A stretch of 64,000 bases of DNA, from contig NZ_CP012109.1 in the NCBI RefSeq assembly GCF_000280925.3, positions 9,026,001-9,090,000 on the forward strand. Direction: 5' to 3'. Under the pieces are notes generated by a model, which ran no database searches, was not told the origin of the DNA, and worked only from the letters and a program-made list of their open reading frames with translations. This DNA comes from Myxococcus hansupus. Lineage in GTDB: Bacteria > Myxococcota > Myxococcia > Myxococcales > Myxococcaceae. Within the stretch, counting starts at the first letter, position 1. The number at the start of each line of letters is the position of its first letter. This document shows positions 1 through 7,997 of this stretch, one piece after another. Position numbers and translations under genes: made by a program.

Positions 1-264
1 GCCATAGATGGAGGCGAAGCCGCGCGAGAAGAGGAGCCGGTTGTTGTCCCGGTCCCGGACCTCGAAGAGGTACTTGCCGAGGTTCGTCTCGTCGATGGCG
101 CGTTCCGGGTGGCCGGGCCACGGCAGCGGTTCGATGACGACCTTGTCGAGACTGAAGCGCTCCTCGGTGGCGTTGCCGGTGTGGAAGTAGTCGACCCGAA
201 GGGTTCGCGGCGACGCCGCGGAGGCGCTGGTGGCCAGCAGCAGGACGAAAAGGGCTCGCATCAT
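1..264 (-). CDS. Peptidase M64 family, N-terminal part (truncated by window edge)
   Basis: The minus-strand reading frame opens at the ATG at 264 (a second ATG lies at 261) with a short hydrophobic signal peptide (MMRALFVLLLATSASA) followed by LRVDYFHTGNATEERF, EPLPWPGHP, DETNLGKYLFEV and SRGFASIYG. These blocks match what I know of the N-terminal domain of M64 (IgA peptidase-type) metallopeptidases, which precedes the zinc catalytic domain. Only about 88 codons are visible and the HEXXH catalytic region lies outside the window, so activity cannot be judged. The protein is expected to be secreted. No strong ribosome binding site is visible upstream. The downstream neighbour is unknown; the upstream neighbour on the same strand is a PEGA-domain protein, separated by a 140-base gap that holds a hairpin. 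Confidence 0.75.
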   Translation of the reverse strand, partial: MMRALFVLLLATSASAASPRTLRVDYFHTGNATEERFSLDKVVIEPLPWPGHPERAIDETNLGKYLFEVRDRDNNRLLFSRGFASIYG

Positions 265-343
265 GACCGGCACTCTACGCGCCCAATCGGGCGACGGCGC
301 GCACTCCGCACGCGTCCTATTCAACGCCAGACGTGCGTGGCCA

Positions 344-381
344 CGGCATTCCCCGGATACGCGAACACCCGAGGAATGCCG
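344..381 (-). terminator. 9-bp stem-loop between two minus-strand genes
   Basis: CGGCATTCC (344-352) and GGAATGCCG (373-381) form a perfect 9-bp inverted repeat around a 20-base loop that can itself pair CGG with CCG. It lies just after the stop of the PEGA-domain gene and 80 bases before the M64 peptidase start. There is no T-run on the minus strand, so it could be a Rho-assisted terminator, an mRNA-stabilising hairpin or an operator. Confidence 0.4.
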
Positions 382-404
382 CTCCCTTGGGGTGGCGGTT
401 CCGT

Positions 405-1901
405 TCAGAACGCGCCCGAAAAGGAGGCCGCGGCGCCGTGGCTGTCAGCGGAGACGCCGACCGTCACGGGAGGCGCCGAACGTGAATCTGGTGACAGCAG
501 ATAGAGCACGGCGCCCGTGGCGACGGCCGCGCCGCCTCCAATGAGCAGGCCGTTGAGGATGTTGCTCTTCTGCATCAATGCATTCCTGAGTCCGAGCGCC
601 TCCTTGTCCGTGGACAGAATCCGGCCGTTGTCGAGCCGCTTCTCCAGGGCATTCATGTCCTTCTGGGCCAGAAGCCGGACAATGCCCGCCCCTCCGAACG
701 CCGCGACACCTGTTCCGAGCGCCACGTAAGACGCCATGCGGAGCCCTGAGTTCGAGCGCGGCCTGGAGTCTCCCTCCGAGAGCATGTTGGGAGCGCTGAG
801 GTCCATTCCGCCCTGTTTCAATCCAGCGGGAGGATCCCAAGGCGCCTTGCCATTGGAGTTCATGACCACCAGGTTCGAGGGGGAGCGGCCGGTGGTGACG
901 AAGTCGACGAGGGCGGCGAGGGCTTCGTTTGAAGTTTCCGGGTCCTGCGTCTTGAATCCGCCCTCGCGGAGTTTCTGTCCGCCTTCGACATTGAGCACGG
1001 TGGCCGCGAACCACTTCGGGCCACTGCTCGGTCGCTCAAGGCGGACAACGATGACTTCCTCGACACCCAGCGTGCCGCCCAGACGGACGGCGTGGCTGAG
1101 GGTTCGTTCGTCGTTGCCATCGGTAGCCGCAAGGCAGGGGAAGGGGCTGGCGGAAACAGAGCCTTCGTAGGCCACGTCGACGAGCAACGGTGTTTCAGTG
1201 CCTTGCACCTGGACGTTTCGCGGGAAGCTGGTGGTGTCGCCCTTGACGAGGGTGAGGTGATAGGTGCCTGGGACCGCATCGAGCGCGAGCGGCGTCTGGC
1301 CCAGCTTGAGGCCGTCCAGGTACACGTCGGCGGTGGGCAGCGTGGACTTCACGGACAGCTTCACCTTGCGCGTCTGGTCGAGTTCGCGACGGAGCTTGTC
1401 GAAGTTCTGCCGTACGGACGGGGCAAAGTAATCCGCGTCGAGTTCGTGCTTGGGCTGGAGCCGCAGCACGTTGCGGAACGCGGCATCGCTCTCTTTCGCC
1501 TTGCCCATGGCGCGGTAGTTGAGGCCATGGAGAAGCTGCGCATCGACGTAGAGTTTCCAGCGTGCATCACCCACGGGGAGCCGGGTGATTTGTTGCAGGG
1601 CTTCATCGACGGCTTGGAGGGTCCTGGCGTTGCGGCCCTCGTAGAACTGGTCCTGGGCAGCTTCGAGTTGACGCTGGAGGTCCTCGAAGCTCTTGGTCGG
1701 CTGGGGGAAGAGCCGCTCACTGAATTGCGCTGCGCTGAGCGTGTCCTGCTCTGGCCGGGAGGCGAGGGCGCTCAGGAATGCCTTGGCCTGCCCGCTCAGT
1801 TCCGCGTCCTTGCAGTCGCCACTGGCAACGACTGTGCGGAGAGGGGCTGAGTAAGCGTGGGTTGATAGACAAAACGCCAAGATGGCTGGTGCGATCCTCA
1901 T
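405..1901 (-). CDS. Secreted PEGA-domain protein with two C-terminal membrane segments
   Basis: The protein has 498 residues when started at the ATG at 1901, where a signal peptide (MRIAPAILAFCLSTHAYSA) begins; the frame is open further upstream but that part overlaps the end of the preceding gene. Residues of about 60-190 look helical and repeat-like (TPR-type spacing). A PEGA-type beta domain follows (VYLDGLKLGQTPLAL with a TYHLTLVKGD strand, about residues 205-240), then a domain rich in beta strands. Two hydrophobic stretches lie near the C-terminus (VALGTGVAAFGGAGIVRLL and LLIGGGAAVATGAVLYLL), separated by a short helical linker. PEGA modules are common in myxobacterial envelope proteins. 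It lies 35 bases downstream of the Ig-like lipoprotein gene on the same strand, so the two are probably cotranscribed. The exact function is unknown. Confidence 0.75.
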   Translation of the reverse strand: MRIAPAILAFCLSTHAYSAPLRTVVASGDCKDAELSGQAKAFLSALASRPEQDTLSAAQFSERLFPQPTKSFEDLQRQLEAAQDQFYEGRNARTLQAVDEALQQITRLPVGDARWKLYVDAQLLHGLNYRAMGKAKESDAAFRNVLRLQPKHELDADYFAPSVRQNFDKLRRELDQTRKVKLSVKSTLPTADVYLDGLKLGQTPLALDAVPGTYHLTLVKGDTTSFPRNVQVQGTETPLLVDVAYEGSVSASPFPCLAATDGNDERTLSHAVRLGGTLGVEEVIVVRLERPSSGPKWFAATVLNVEGGQKLREGGFKTQDPETSNEALAALVDFVTTGRSPSNLVVMNSNGKAPWDPPAGLKQGGMDLSAPNMLSEGDSRPRSNSGLRMASYVALGTGVAAFGGAGIVRLLAQKDMNALEKRLDNGRILSTDKEALGLRNALMQKSNILNGLLIGGGAAVATGAVLYLLSPDSRSAPPVTVGVSADSHGAAASFSGAF

Positions 1902-1935
1902 CTTCAACTCTCTTTGATACGTAAGGTCGGCGGGA

Positions 1936-3747
1936 CTAGGGTTGTTGATTTTTTCTGTATACGAGAATTTCGTCTTGATGGTCGTTGTGCCTCTCGGTCC
2001 AGGAGAGAACAATGTTTCCCTGAGCATCTGAGGCCATGCTGGAGTTGTGGAATTTGAAGTTCGTTTCGCGAAATGCGTCGTCTGAACTCCAGATTTTCTC
2101 CCATGTTTCGTTGGTGCGGTGGCTTAGTGTCAGAGAAGAAATACCTGCATTGTTTTCCACGAACGAGACAATTAGCGTTTCGTCAGGACTGCAGTAGGCT
2201 CCATGGACACTCCTGTCGTTCTCCGCTGAGAGTTTGGGTGGTGTGCCAAGCCAGACCCATTGGTTGTTGACCCAGTGGCTGGAAAAGAAATCGTTTGTTG
2301 TTGAGCCGGTGGTGGCTTGGCCTGACCAGGTTATTATGGGCTGGTTGTGCTGATTGAATGAGATGATTTGCTTGGGAAATGTGGATGAGGTGCCGCTGGG
2401 GTTGACTGTGTTGCCTAGTGATTCGAAGTCAGTCCCATTCCATCTTTGTGCGAAGAGTTTGGTTGACTCGCCTGAGTGGTAGAACGCGACGACAGGGCGA
2501 TCGAGGAGATCAAGGGCGAGAGTCGGGGTGCTTGTCTCGGATGTAGGAGCGGCACGGACCGGAGAACCGAGTCTCGTCCAGTTGCTCCCCTGAAATTGGT
2601 ATACATGGATGGTTCCACCCTCGATATCTTCCCAGTCCATGTTAATGGCAACTACAGGTTGCCCTTGACGGGTCAGTTGTAGCGAAACGCTCCGTGCGTG
2701 AGGCCGGTCGGGAATGATTCCTTGCTCTCCGCCAAGGCGTTTCCAGTCTTCCCCCGTCCATTGGGCGACATGCACATAGTTGTTGAACTCAGCGCCCATG
2801 TCTTCTTGCCATGCGACAATTGGATTTCCATCTGGCGACAGCTGGAGATTGGGGTGGTGGAGTTCATACTCGTCAGGGCTTGTTTTGAGGTTGGAGCCCA
2901 GTTGCTGCCACGCCTCACCTGTCCATCGACTGACGGACAGGTGGCCGCCTTGCGCATTCTCATAATGTGTCATGACGACGGGGTTCCCATTTGGGTCCAG
3001 TCTGACCTGAGCTCGCGCTGCACCACTCCATGGCCTACGGGGCACTGGGTGGAATGGATACGGCACGAACTCCGGAACCACCCACCCCCACGCCGCCCCC
3101 AGGTCGACAGCGGCGTTCCCAGCCAGGTCCGTGAGCGCCCCCGTGACACTCAACTCCACGGTGCTGGGCGCGGTCAGCGCCGTGACGGGTGTCACCGTCA
3201 CGGTCCTCCCGTCCTCCGACAGGGACACCGTGTGGGCCACGGCGAGTTCGCCGACGCGGAGGTGTACGGACTCGGTGGTCACGGTGCTGCGCTTCATGGG
3301 TTCGGAGAACTCGGCGCGGATGGGGCTCTGGACCCAGACCTCCTGGGCACCCGGTTCCGGAACACGCGACACCACCTGCGGTGGCGTCCGGTCCACGACC
3401 ACGTCGCGGCTCGCGCTCACGAACGCGGTGTCGCCCAGCACCGCGCGGGCCTCCAGCCGGTAGGTCCCCTCGGCTTCACCCGCCGTGTCCCACGTGTACA
3501 CGTACGGCGGCGCCAGCTCCGCCAGGACCTCGCCGTTCTTCAGCAGCTCCACCCGCTCCGGCGCGTGGCCCGTGACAGCGAGCCGGAACTCCAGCACACC
3601 GTTCGTATAAGCCGTCTCCACGGGCGAGGTGATTCGCACCTCCGTTTCGGCGGACTCGATGGCCGGCACGTTGATGCACGCCGAGGCACACAGCAGGACG
3701 ACAGCCGCCGTCCAAGGCGGCGGGAAGAAGCGTTCGGGAAGGTTCAT
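1936..3747 (-). CDS. Lipoprotein with Ig-like and Big_5-type domains and a beta-repeat C-terminus
   Basis: This protein of 603 residues starts at the ATG at 3747 with a lipoprotein signal peptide (VVLLCASACINVP; the lipobox Cys is about residue 24). Residues of about 38-115 form an Ig-like domain, and about 120-215 a Big_5/SbsA-like domain (EPGAQEVWVQSPIRAEFSEP, VTVTPVTAL). From about residue 225 to the end there are repeated strands of the form RWTGEAWQQLG, QWTGEDWKRLG, QFQGSNWTRLG and RWNGTDFESLG, each preceded by a PDGNPIVAW-like motif. That suggests a beta-propeller or similar repeat fold. The last two thirds of the gene are visibly poorer in GC than the rest of the window. The likely role is a cell-surface binding or adhesion lipoprotein. 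No enzyme motif is visible. Confidence 0.8.
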   Translation of the reverse strand: MNLPERFFPPPWTAAVVLLCASACINVPAIESAETEVRITSPVETAYTNGVLEFRLAVTGHAPERVELLKNGEVLAELAPPYVYTWDTAGEAEGTYRLEARAVLGDTAFVSASRDVVVDRTPPQVVSRVPEPGAQEVWVQSPIRAEFSEPMKRSTVTTESVHLRVGELAVAHTVSLSEDGRTVTVTPVTALTAPSTVELSVTGALTDLAGNAAVDLGAAWGWVVPEFVPYPFHPVPRRPWSGAARAQVRLDPNGNPVVMTHYENAQGGHLSVSRWTGEAWQQLGSNLKTSPDEYELHHPNLQLSPDGNPIVAWQEDMGAEFNNYVHVAQWTGEDWKRLGGEQGIIPDRPHARSVSLQLTRQGQPVVAINMDWEDIEGGTIHVYQFQGSNWTRLGSPVRAAPTSETSTPTLALDLLDRPVVAFYHSGESTKLFAQRWNGTDFESLGNTVNPSGTSSTFPKQIISFNQHNQPIITWSGQATTGSTTNDFFSSHWVNNQWVWLGTPPKLSAENDRSVHGAYCSPDETLIVSFVENNAGISSLTLSHRTNETWEKIWSSDDAFRETNFKFHNSSMASDAQGNIVLSWTERHNDHQDEILVYRKNQQP

Positions 3748-4110
3748 GGCGCGGGTGCCGGGTGCAGGTTGCGTTCCGTTGCCTGCCCGACAGTCGCTCG
3801 CACATACCAAGCCGGTTCCGGTTCCTCCAACTCACCGTTCCCGCACGAAAACCCGAGCCATCTCCACCCTTTACCCGCGTGGGACCGAGTCTCCACCCGC
3901 CGTGCGGACACACCCCTCCGCGAACCGGCGCCCGTCCCGGCGCTGGACCCCCATCCCCGACGACGGCCTGCCTCCGCAGCCCGAGCCCTCGCCCCTCCGG
4001 CTGCCCTTCAGCCGAGTGTGCGATGACCCGGTGCGTCGCTGTGTGCAGTCGCCATCTTCGCGAGGGGGACGGGGTGCCGTGCGCCGAGGCACGCGAAGGA
4101 GACCGCGGAC
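3748..4110. promoter_or_regulatory. Divergent intergenic region, no gene seen
   Basis: This 363-base stretch lies between the divergent lipoprotein and dehydrogenase genes and presumably carries both promoters. I saw no RNA gene, repeat or clear -35/-10 pair. The only clear signal is a Shine-Dalgarno AAGGAGA at 4096-4102 that fixes the start of the dehydrogenase. Confidence 0.35.
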
Positions 4111-5115
4111 ATGAAGCGAGCCTGGAAGAACCGAGTCGTCGTCGTCACCGGTGCGTCGAGCGGAATCGGCCGCGCCACCGCATTGGCCCTGGCGAAGAAG
4201 GGGGCCCACGTCGTCCTGGCTGCTCGCCGTGAGGAGCCCCTGGAGGACCTCGCTCGGGAGTGCGAGGCGCTCGGCGTCCGGGCCATCGTGGTCCCCACGG
4301 ACGTGTCGGATGCCGCCGCCGTCCAACGACTCGCCGAGGAGGCACGCACCGCCTTCGGCCACTTCGATGCGTGGATCAACAACGCGGGTGTCTACCTCAT
4401 GGGCCGCTTGGAGGAGACGCCCGACGACGCCTTCCGCCAGGTGATGGAGACGAATTTCTTCGGCACCGTCAGCGGCGCCCGCGCCGCCGTGGCGCAGTTC
4501 CGCCGGCAGGGCTACGGCACCCTGGTCAACGTCTCCTCGACCTTCGGTACGGTGGCCGCGCCCTATGTCAGCGCGTACGTGGCCTCCAAGCACGCGGTGC
4601 GCGGCTTCTCCGCCTCCGTCCGCCAGGAGCTGCTCGATACGGGCATCGACGTGTGCACCATCCTCCCCGCCGCCATCGACACGCCGCTGTGGCAGCACAC
4701 GGCCAACTACACCGGCTGGCGCATCCGTCCCGTGGAGCCCGTGTACACCCCGGAGCGGGTCGCTCGGGCCATCCTCCGGGTGCTGCGCAGCCCCCGGCAC
4801 GAAGTCTTCGTGGGACCCGTGGCCCGCAGCTTCGCGGCCCTGCATGGTCTGCTGCCGCGCACCTTCGAGCGCACCATGCACGGTGTCACCGAGGCCCAAC
4901 ACTTCGAGCAGGAGCGCCAGGGCCACACCTCCGGCACGCTGTTCCGGCCCATGGCCGAGGGGACCGGGACCTCGGGCGGCTACCATGCGGCGGGCAAGCA
5001 GTGGTTGCGCCGGCTGCTCCTGGCGGGAGGGGTGGCCACGGCGGCGTTCTCCCTGCGCCGGCGGCGGGAAACACGGGGGCTGAGGGCCCGTGTTGCTCAG
5101 GTACTCGGAGCGTGA
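4111..5115 (+). CDS. Short-chain dehydrogenase/reductase (SDR) with C-terminal membrane-proximal extension
   Basis: This NAD(P)-dependent oxidoreductase of 334 residues has a classical SDR fold. TGASSGIG (residues 13-20) is the cofactor-binding loop and NNAG (90-93) the structural motif. Asn115, Ser143, Tyr156 and Lys160 (YVASK) give an intact catalytic tetrad. An Arg at 39-40 after the second strand favours NADPH, by inference. The C-terminus is about 80 residues longer than the usual 250-residue SDR. It contains a hydrophobic stretch (LLLAGGVATAAFSL) flanked by arginines, consistent with a membrane-associated form. The start is fixed by AAGGAGA 8 bases upstream. A lipid kinase gene follows 82 bases downstream. 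The substrate is not predictable. Confidence 0.88.
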   Translation: MKRAWKNRVVVVTGASSGIGRATALALAKKGAHVVLAARREEPLEDLARECEALGVRAIVVPTDVSDAAAVQRLAEEARTAFGHFDAWINNAGVYLMGRLEETPDDAFRQVMETNFFGTVSGARAAVAQFRRQGYGTLVNVSSTFGTVAAPYVSAYVASKHAVRGFSASVRQELLDTGIDVCTILPAAIDTPLWQHTANYTGWRIRPVEPVYTPERVARAILRVLRSPRHEVFVGPVARSFAALHGLLPRTFERTMHGVTEAQHFEQERQGHTSGTLFRPMAEGTGTSGGYHAAGKQWLRRLLLAGGVATAAFSLRRRRETRGLRARVAQVLGA

Positions 5116-5197
5116 AGTCATTTTTGCGTCACGCCGTGTCACGCGTTGCGACGCCATGACAGGGCCATGACAAAGCGTGGGGAGAGTCCCGCCCGCC

Positions 5198-6205
5198 ATG
5201 AACGACATCGCCGTCCTCGTCAACCTGCGTGCACGCCGGGGCTCCGAAGGCATGGGAGGGCTGGTTCAGCGCTTCCTTCCGCGGGCTCGCGTGGCGCTCA
5301 CCCGTTCGCTCGAGGAGGCCCGAGCGTGGATTTCGGACACGCTCCGGCCCAACCCGCCCGCCCTGCTGCTCGCGGGCGGTGGAGACGGGACGATTACGGG
5401 GCTGCTCAACGAGCTGCGGACCGCGGGCGTCGCCCTGCCGGCCATCGGCGTGCTCCCCATGGGCACGGGCAACGCCTGGGCCCGAGTCACCGGCGCGCCC
5501 CGGCCCGCCGTGGCCCTGAAGCAGATTGCCGCGGTGGGCGAGCGCCTGCCCCCCCTGCGTCCCTTCTCCCTGGTTCGCGTCGAGGGCAAGGTGGCCCCCT
5601 TCGCGGGCACCGGCTGGGACGCGGAGATGATTCAGGACTTCAAGAACCAGCTCGCCGCCTCCGGTCCCCTGCGCAGCACCCAGGCGGGCCTCCGCGGGTA
5701 TCTGGGCGCCATGTTCACCCGGACGGTGCCGCGCCACGTCTTCGGCGAGGGCAACCCCATGGTGTCCGTCTACAACCTGGGGGAGCCCGCGCTCACGGTG
5801 GACGCGAGCGGTTCCGTGCAGCCCGTGCCCCACGGAGACAAGGGCGCGCTCCTGTACCGGGGCCCCGCGGGCGTCGCGGGCGCGGCGACCACGACCGAGT
5901 GGGGCTTCGGCTTCAAGGCGTTCCCCTTCGCACAAGCGGTGCCCCACCGGCTGTCCGTGCGCGTCTACGGCGGGGGTGTGCTGGAGGCCACCCGGAACAT
6001 GTTCCGGCTCTGGCGGGGCGAGCACCCGATGCCCCACATGCATGACTGGTTCGTCCAGCGCCTGCGCATGGACTTCGATCGCGAGGTGCCGTTCCAGATG
6101 GGCGGGGACGTGATTGGCATGCGCCGCTCGCTGGAGTTCGACCTGGCCGAGGAGAGCGTCCAGCTCGTGGATTGGCGCCAGTTGTCGCGCATGGTCCACC
6201 TGTAG
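5198..6205 (+). CDS. Diacylglycerol-kinase-like lipid kinase (DAGK catalytic domain)
   Basis: This protein of 335 residues begins at the ATG at 5198, with GGGGAG about a dozen bases upstream; an in-frame GTG at 5177 overlaps that signal and is less likely. The N-terminal strand (IAVLVNLRARRGS), the nucleotide loop LLAGGGDGTITGLL and the GVLPMGTGNAWAR block are hallmarks of the DAGK/YegS/sphingosine-kinase superfamily, which phosphorylates lipid hydroxyl groups with ATP. The C-terminal half is the beta-sandwich lid typical of the family (FAGTGWDAEMIQDFK). The likely substrate is a membrane diacylglycerol or ceramide-like lipid; which one is not determined by the sequence. The preceding dehydrogenase and this kinase may act on related lipids, which is inference from adjacency only. 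Confidence 0.85.
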   Translation: MNDIAVLVNLRARRGSEGMGGLVQRFLPRARVALTRSLEEARAWISDTLRPNPPALLLAGGGDGTITGLLNELRTAGVALPAIGVLPMGTGNAWARVTGAPRPAVALKQIAAVGERLPPLRPFSLVRVEGKVAPFAGTGWDAEMIQDFKNQLAASGPLRSTQAGLRGYLGAMFTRTVPRHVFGEGNPMVSVYNLGEPALTVDASGSVQPVPHGDKGALLYRGPAGVAGAATTTEWGFGFKAFPFAQAVPHRLSVRVYGGGVLEATRNMFRLWRGEHPMPHMHDWFVQRLRMDFDREVPFQMGGDVIGMRRSLEFDLAEESVQLVDWRQLSRMVHL

Positions 6206-6225
6206 GCCGACCCGTCGCCCATGGC

Positions 6226-6255
6226 TTGACCCGGGTGTGTTCCGGACACTATGCG
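6226..6255 (+). promoter_or_regulatory. Promoter with embedded operator-like inverted repeat (nudix gene)
   Basis: TTGACC (6226-6231) and TATGCG (6250-6255), spaced 18 bases, form a plausible sigma-70 type promoter. The spacer holds GTGTG-TTCCG-GACAC (6235-6249), one base off a perfect 5-5-5 inverted repeat. GACAC directly abuts the TATG of the -10, exactly as in the promoter at 7024-7052. This arrangement suggests autoregulation by the encoded Nudix regulator. The putative start site near 6262 leaves a leader of about 28 bases before the GTG at 6290 and argues against using the ATG at 6251. Confidence 0.6.
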
Positions 6256-6289
6256 AGGAGCCCCCTCGCAGCCCGGAACGGATGGACCC

Positions 6290-6979
6290 GTGAGCTACAC
6301 CTATGAGTACCCGAGGCCGGCGCTGACGGTGGACTGCGTCGTCTTCGGTCTGGATGACGACGACCTGAAGGTGTTGCTCATCCGCCGGGGCGTGGAGCCC
6401 TTCGCCGGCAGGTGGGCGCTGCCGGGTGGCTTCGTGCGGATGGAGGAGTCGCTCGACGACGCGGCCCGCCGTGAGCTGGAGGAGGAGTCCGGCGTCCGTC
6501 CCGGCCACCTGGAGCAGCTCTACACGTTCGGCACGCCGGGGAGAGACCCTCGGGGCCGCGTCGTCACCGTGGCGTACTTCGCGCTCGTGAAGCTCAGTGA
6601 CCACGTGCCGCATGCCTCGACGGACGCGCGCGAGGCGGCGTGGTTCTCCGTCTGGGACACGCCGAAGCTGGCGTTCGACCACGCGGACGTGCTCGGCACC
6701 GCGCTGCAGCGGCTCAAGGGGAAGGTCCGCTATCAGCCCATCGGCTTCGAGCTGCTGCCGCCCAAGTTCACGCTGACGCAGTTGCAGCGGCTGTACGAGG
6801 TCGTCCTGGAGCGGGAGCTCGACAAGCGGAACTTCCGCAAGAAGATCCTCGCCATGGACCTGCTCGAGGAGCTGGATGAGGTGGAGCAGGACGTCTCCCA
6901 CCGCGCCGCGCGCCTCTACCGGTTCGACCACAAGAAGTACAAGCAGTTGGAAAAGGCCGGCTTCAACTTCGAGCTCTGA
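6290..6979 (+). CDS. Nudix-domain regulator, NrtR-like (Nudix plus winged helix)
   Basis: This protein of 229 residues starts at the GTG at 6290. An upstream in-frame ATG at 6251 lies inside the predicted -10 and is rejected. Residues of about 10-140 are a Nudix fold with a complete Nudix box, G-x5-E-x7-REL-x-EE-x-G-V within [20 protein letters not shown], so metal-dependent hydrolysis is possible. Residues of about 160-229 ([26 protein letters not shown]) match the winged-helix DNA-binding domain of the NrtR/COG4111 family. NrtR proteins are ADP-ribose-responsive repressors of NAD-metabolism genes in many bacteria. Operator-like repeats occur at its own promoter and in front of the next operon, which includes a nicotinamidase-like gene. 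The assignment as their cognate regulator is inference. Confidence 0.85.
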   Translation: MSYTYEYPRPALTVDCVVFGLDDDDLKVLLIRRGVEPFAGRWALPGGFVRMEESLDDAARRELEEESGVRPGHLEQLYTFGTPGRDPRGRVVTVAYFALVKLSDHVPHASTDAREAAWFSVWDTPKLAFDHADVLGTALQRLKGKVRYQPIGFELLPPKFTLTQLQRLYEVVLERELDKRNFRKKILAMDLLEELDEVEQDVSHRAARLYRFDHKKYKQLEKAGFNFEL

Positions 6980-7023
6980 GTCCTGAACAACGTCCCTCCC
7001 CTGGGACAGGGCCCCTCTGCGGA

Positions 7024-7052
7024 TTGACATTGTGTCATTCGGACACTATGTT
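7024..7052 (+). promoter_or_regulatory. Promoter of the PP2C-kinase-nicotinamidase-vWA operon
   Basis: TTGACA (7024-7029, perfect -35) is followed after 17 bases by TATGTT (7047-7052, four of six). The spacer is filled by a perfect inverted repeat that abuts the -10. The transcript would carry a leader of about 130 bases before the phosphatase start at 7190. Confidence 0.6.
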
Positions 7053-7068
7053 GGTGTCATTGAGACAC
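7032..7068. promoter_or_regulatory. Tandem operator, two perfect GTGTC-N5-GACAC repeats 22 bp apart
   Basis: GTGTC-ATTCG-GACAC occupies 7032-7046 and GTGTC-ATTGA-GACAC occupies 7054-7068. Each is a perfect 5-bp inverted repeat with the same 5-base spacing. The centres are 22 bases apart, about two helical turns, so two dimers could bind on one face. The first copy lies between -35 and -10 and the second covers the start site, as expected for a repressor. A third, one-mismatch copy precedes the Nudix regulator gene. Confidence 0.7.
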
Positions 7069-7189
7069 GAACTTGGGTGGACCCAGGTTCGTGAGGGGCC
7101 GCTGCCCACGGGGTGTCCGTGGGGCTCGTCGTGCCGCCCAGTGACTGTCCGTCCCGCTGTACGTGCTCCGCCGGAGCCACGGGAGAGCC

Positions 7190-7993
7190 ATGTCCGCGCT
7201 GCCATTCGACATCGCCGCTGCCTCGGTGCTGGGGCGGGAGCACGCCCGGGCGGGACGCAACAACCAGGATGCGCTGTGTGTCCGCGCCAGTGAGCACGGG
7301 CTGGTGGCCGTGGTGGCGGACGGGTGTGGCAGCCAGGCGTGCAGTGAGTTGGGAGCGCAGCTCGGTGTTCGTGGGTTGGTGAGGGCGGCGCTGGCTCGGC
7401 TCGCGGCGGGCGAGTCCGTGGACGCGCCCGACTTTCTTCCCGCGCTCCGGCAGGACGTGTTGCTGCTCCTGGCGCGGCTCCGCGAGGACCTGGGCCGGGA
7501 GGCGGTGAAGGACTTCCTCTTCACGGTGGTCGGCGCGGTCATGACGCCCGCCTCGACGCTGGTCTTCTCTGCGGGGGATGGCGTGTGGGCGCTCAATGGG
7601 GAGGTGCGTTCGCTCGGACCGTTTCCGGGGAACGCGCCGCCGTACCTCGCCTACGCGCTGGTGGGCGGAGATGACGTGCCATTGATTCAGCAAGCCTTGC
7701 TGCCCACCGAGGACGTCCACGCGCTGCTGTTGGGCACCGATGGGGTGGTGGACCTCGAGCAACTGGCCACCACGCGAATGCCGGAGCGTGAGGAGTGTGT
7801 CGGTCCGCTGTCCCGGCTCTGGACCGAGGACCGCTACTTCGCCAACCCGGACGCGCTGCGACGGCGGCTGGCCTTGCTCAACCGCGAATCCGTCCGCGCT
7901 GACTTCGCCACGCAGTGCGTGGTGCGCACGCCGGGCTTGCTGCCGGACGACACCACGCTGGTGGTGCTGCGCCGTCGCATGGGGAGGGCGTGA
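7190..7993 (+). CDS. PP2C-type protein phosphatase
   Basis: The gene encodes 267 residues from the ATG at 7190, with GGGAGAG just upstream. The PP2C (PPM) metal-binding motifs are present in order: RNNQDAL, VVADGCGS (the DG of motif 2), LLGTDGVVDL and DDTTLVVL near the C-terminus. The enzyme should remove phosphate from Ser/Thr (or other) residues with two metal ions. It is the first gene of an operon and ends 4 bases before the kinase start. The pairing of a stand-alone PP2C with a divergent kinase and a vWA protein recalls the TerY-P triad described for tellurium-resistance-type stress systems. The natural partner is therefore probably the adjacent kinase or its substrate. Confidence 0.85.
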   Translation: MSALPFDIAAASVLGREHARAGRNNQDALCVRASEHGLVAVVADGCGSQACSELGAQLGVRGLVRAALARLAAGESVDAPDFLPALRQDVLLLLARLREDLGREAVKDFLFTVVGAVMTPASTLVFSAGDGVWALNGEVRSLGPFPGNAPPYLAYALVGGDDVPLIQQALLPTEDVHALLLGTDGVVDLEQLATTRMPEREECVGPLSRLWTEDRYFANPDALRRRLALLNRESVRADFATQCVVRTPGLLPDDTTLVVLRRRMGRA

Positions 7994-7997
7994 GGCC

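Noticed and set aside
5153-5197. CCATGACA direct repeat before the lipid kinase gene
   Set aside because: Two short copies in a GC-rich leader are likely chance and do not match the operator in the neighbouring promoters.
6251-6289. ATG at 6251 as the start of the Nudix regulator
   Set aside because: It lies inside the predicted -10 element and would make a leaderless protein with a non-conserved extension. The GTG at 6290 begins the conserved [14 protein letters not shown] block.
7740-7997. Upstream extension of the kinase frame
   Set aside because: It overlaps the phosphatase coding region, and its residues are Arg/Ser/Cys-rich shadow sequence. The ATG at 7998 starts a clean kinase N-terminus.
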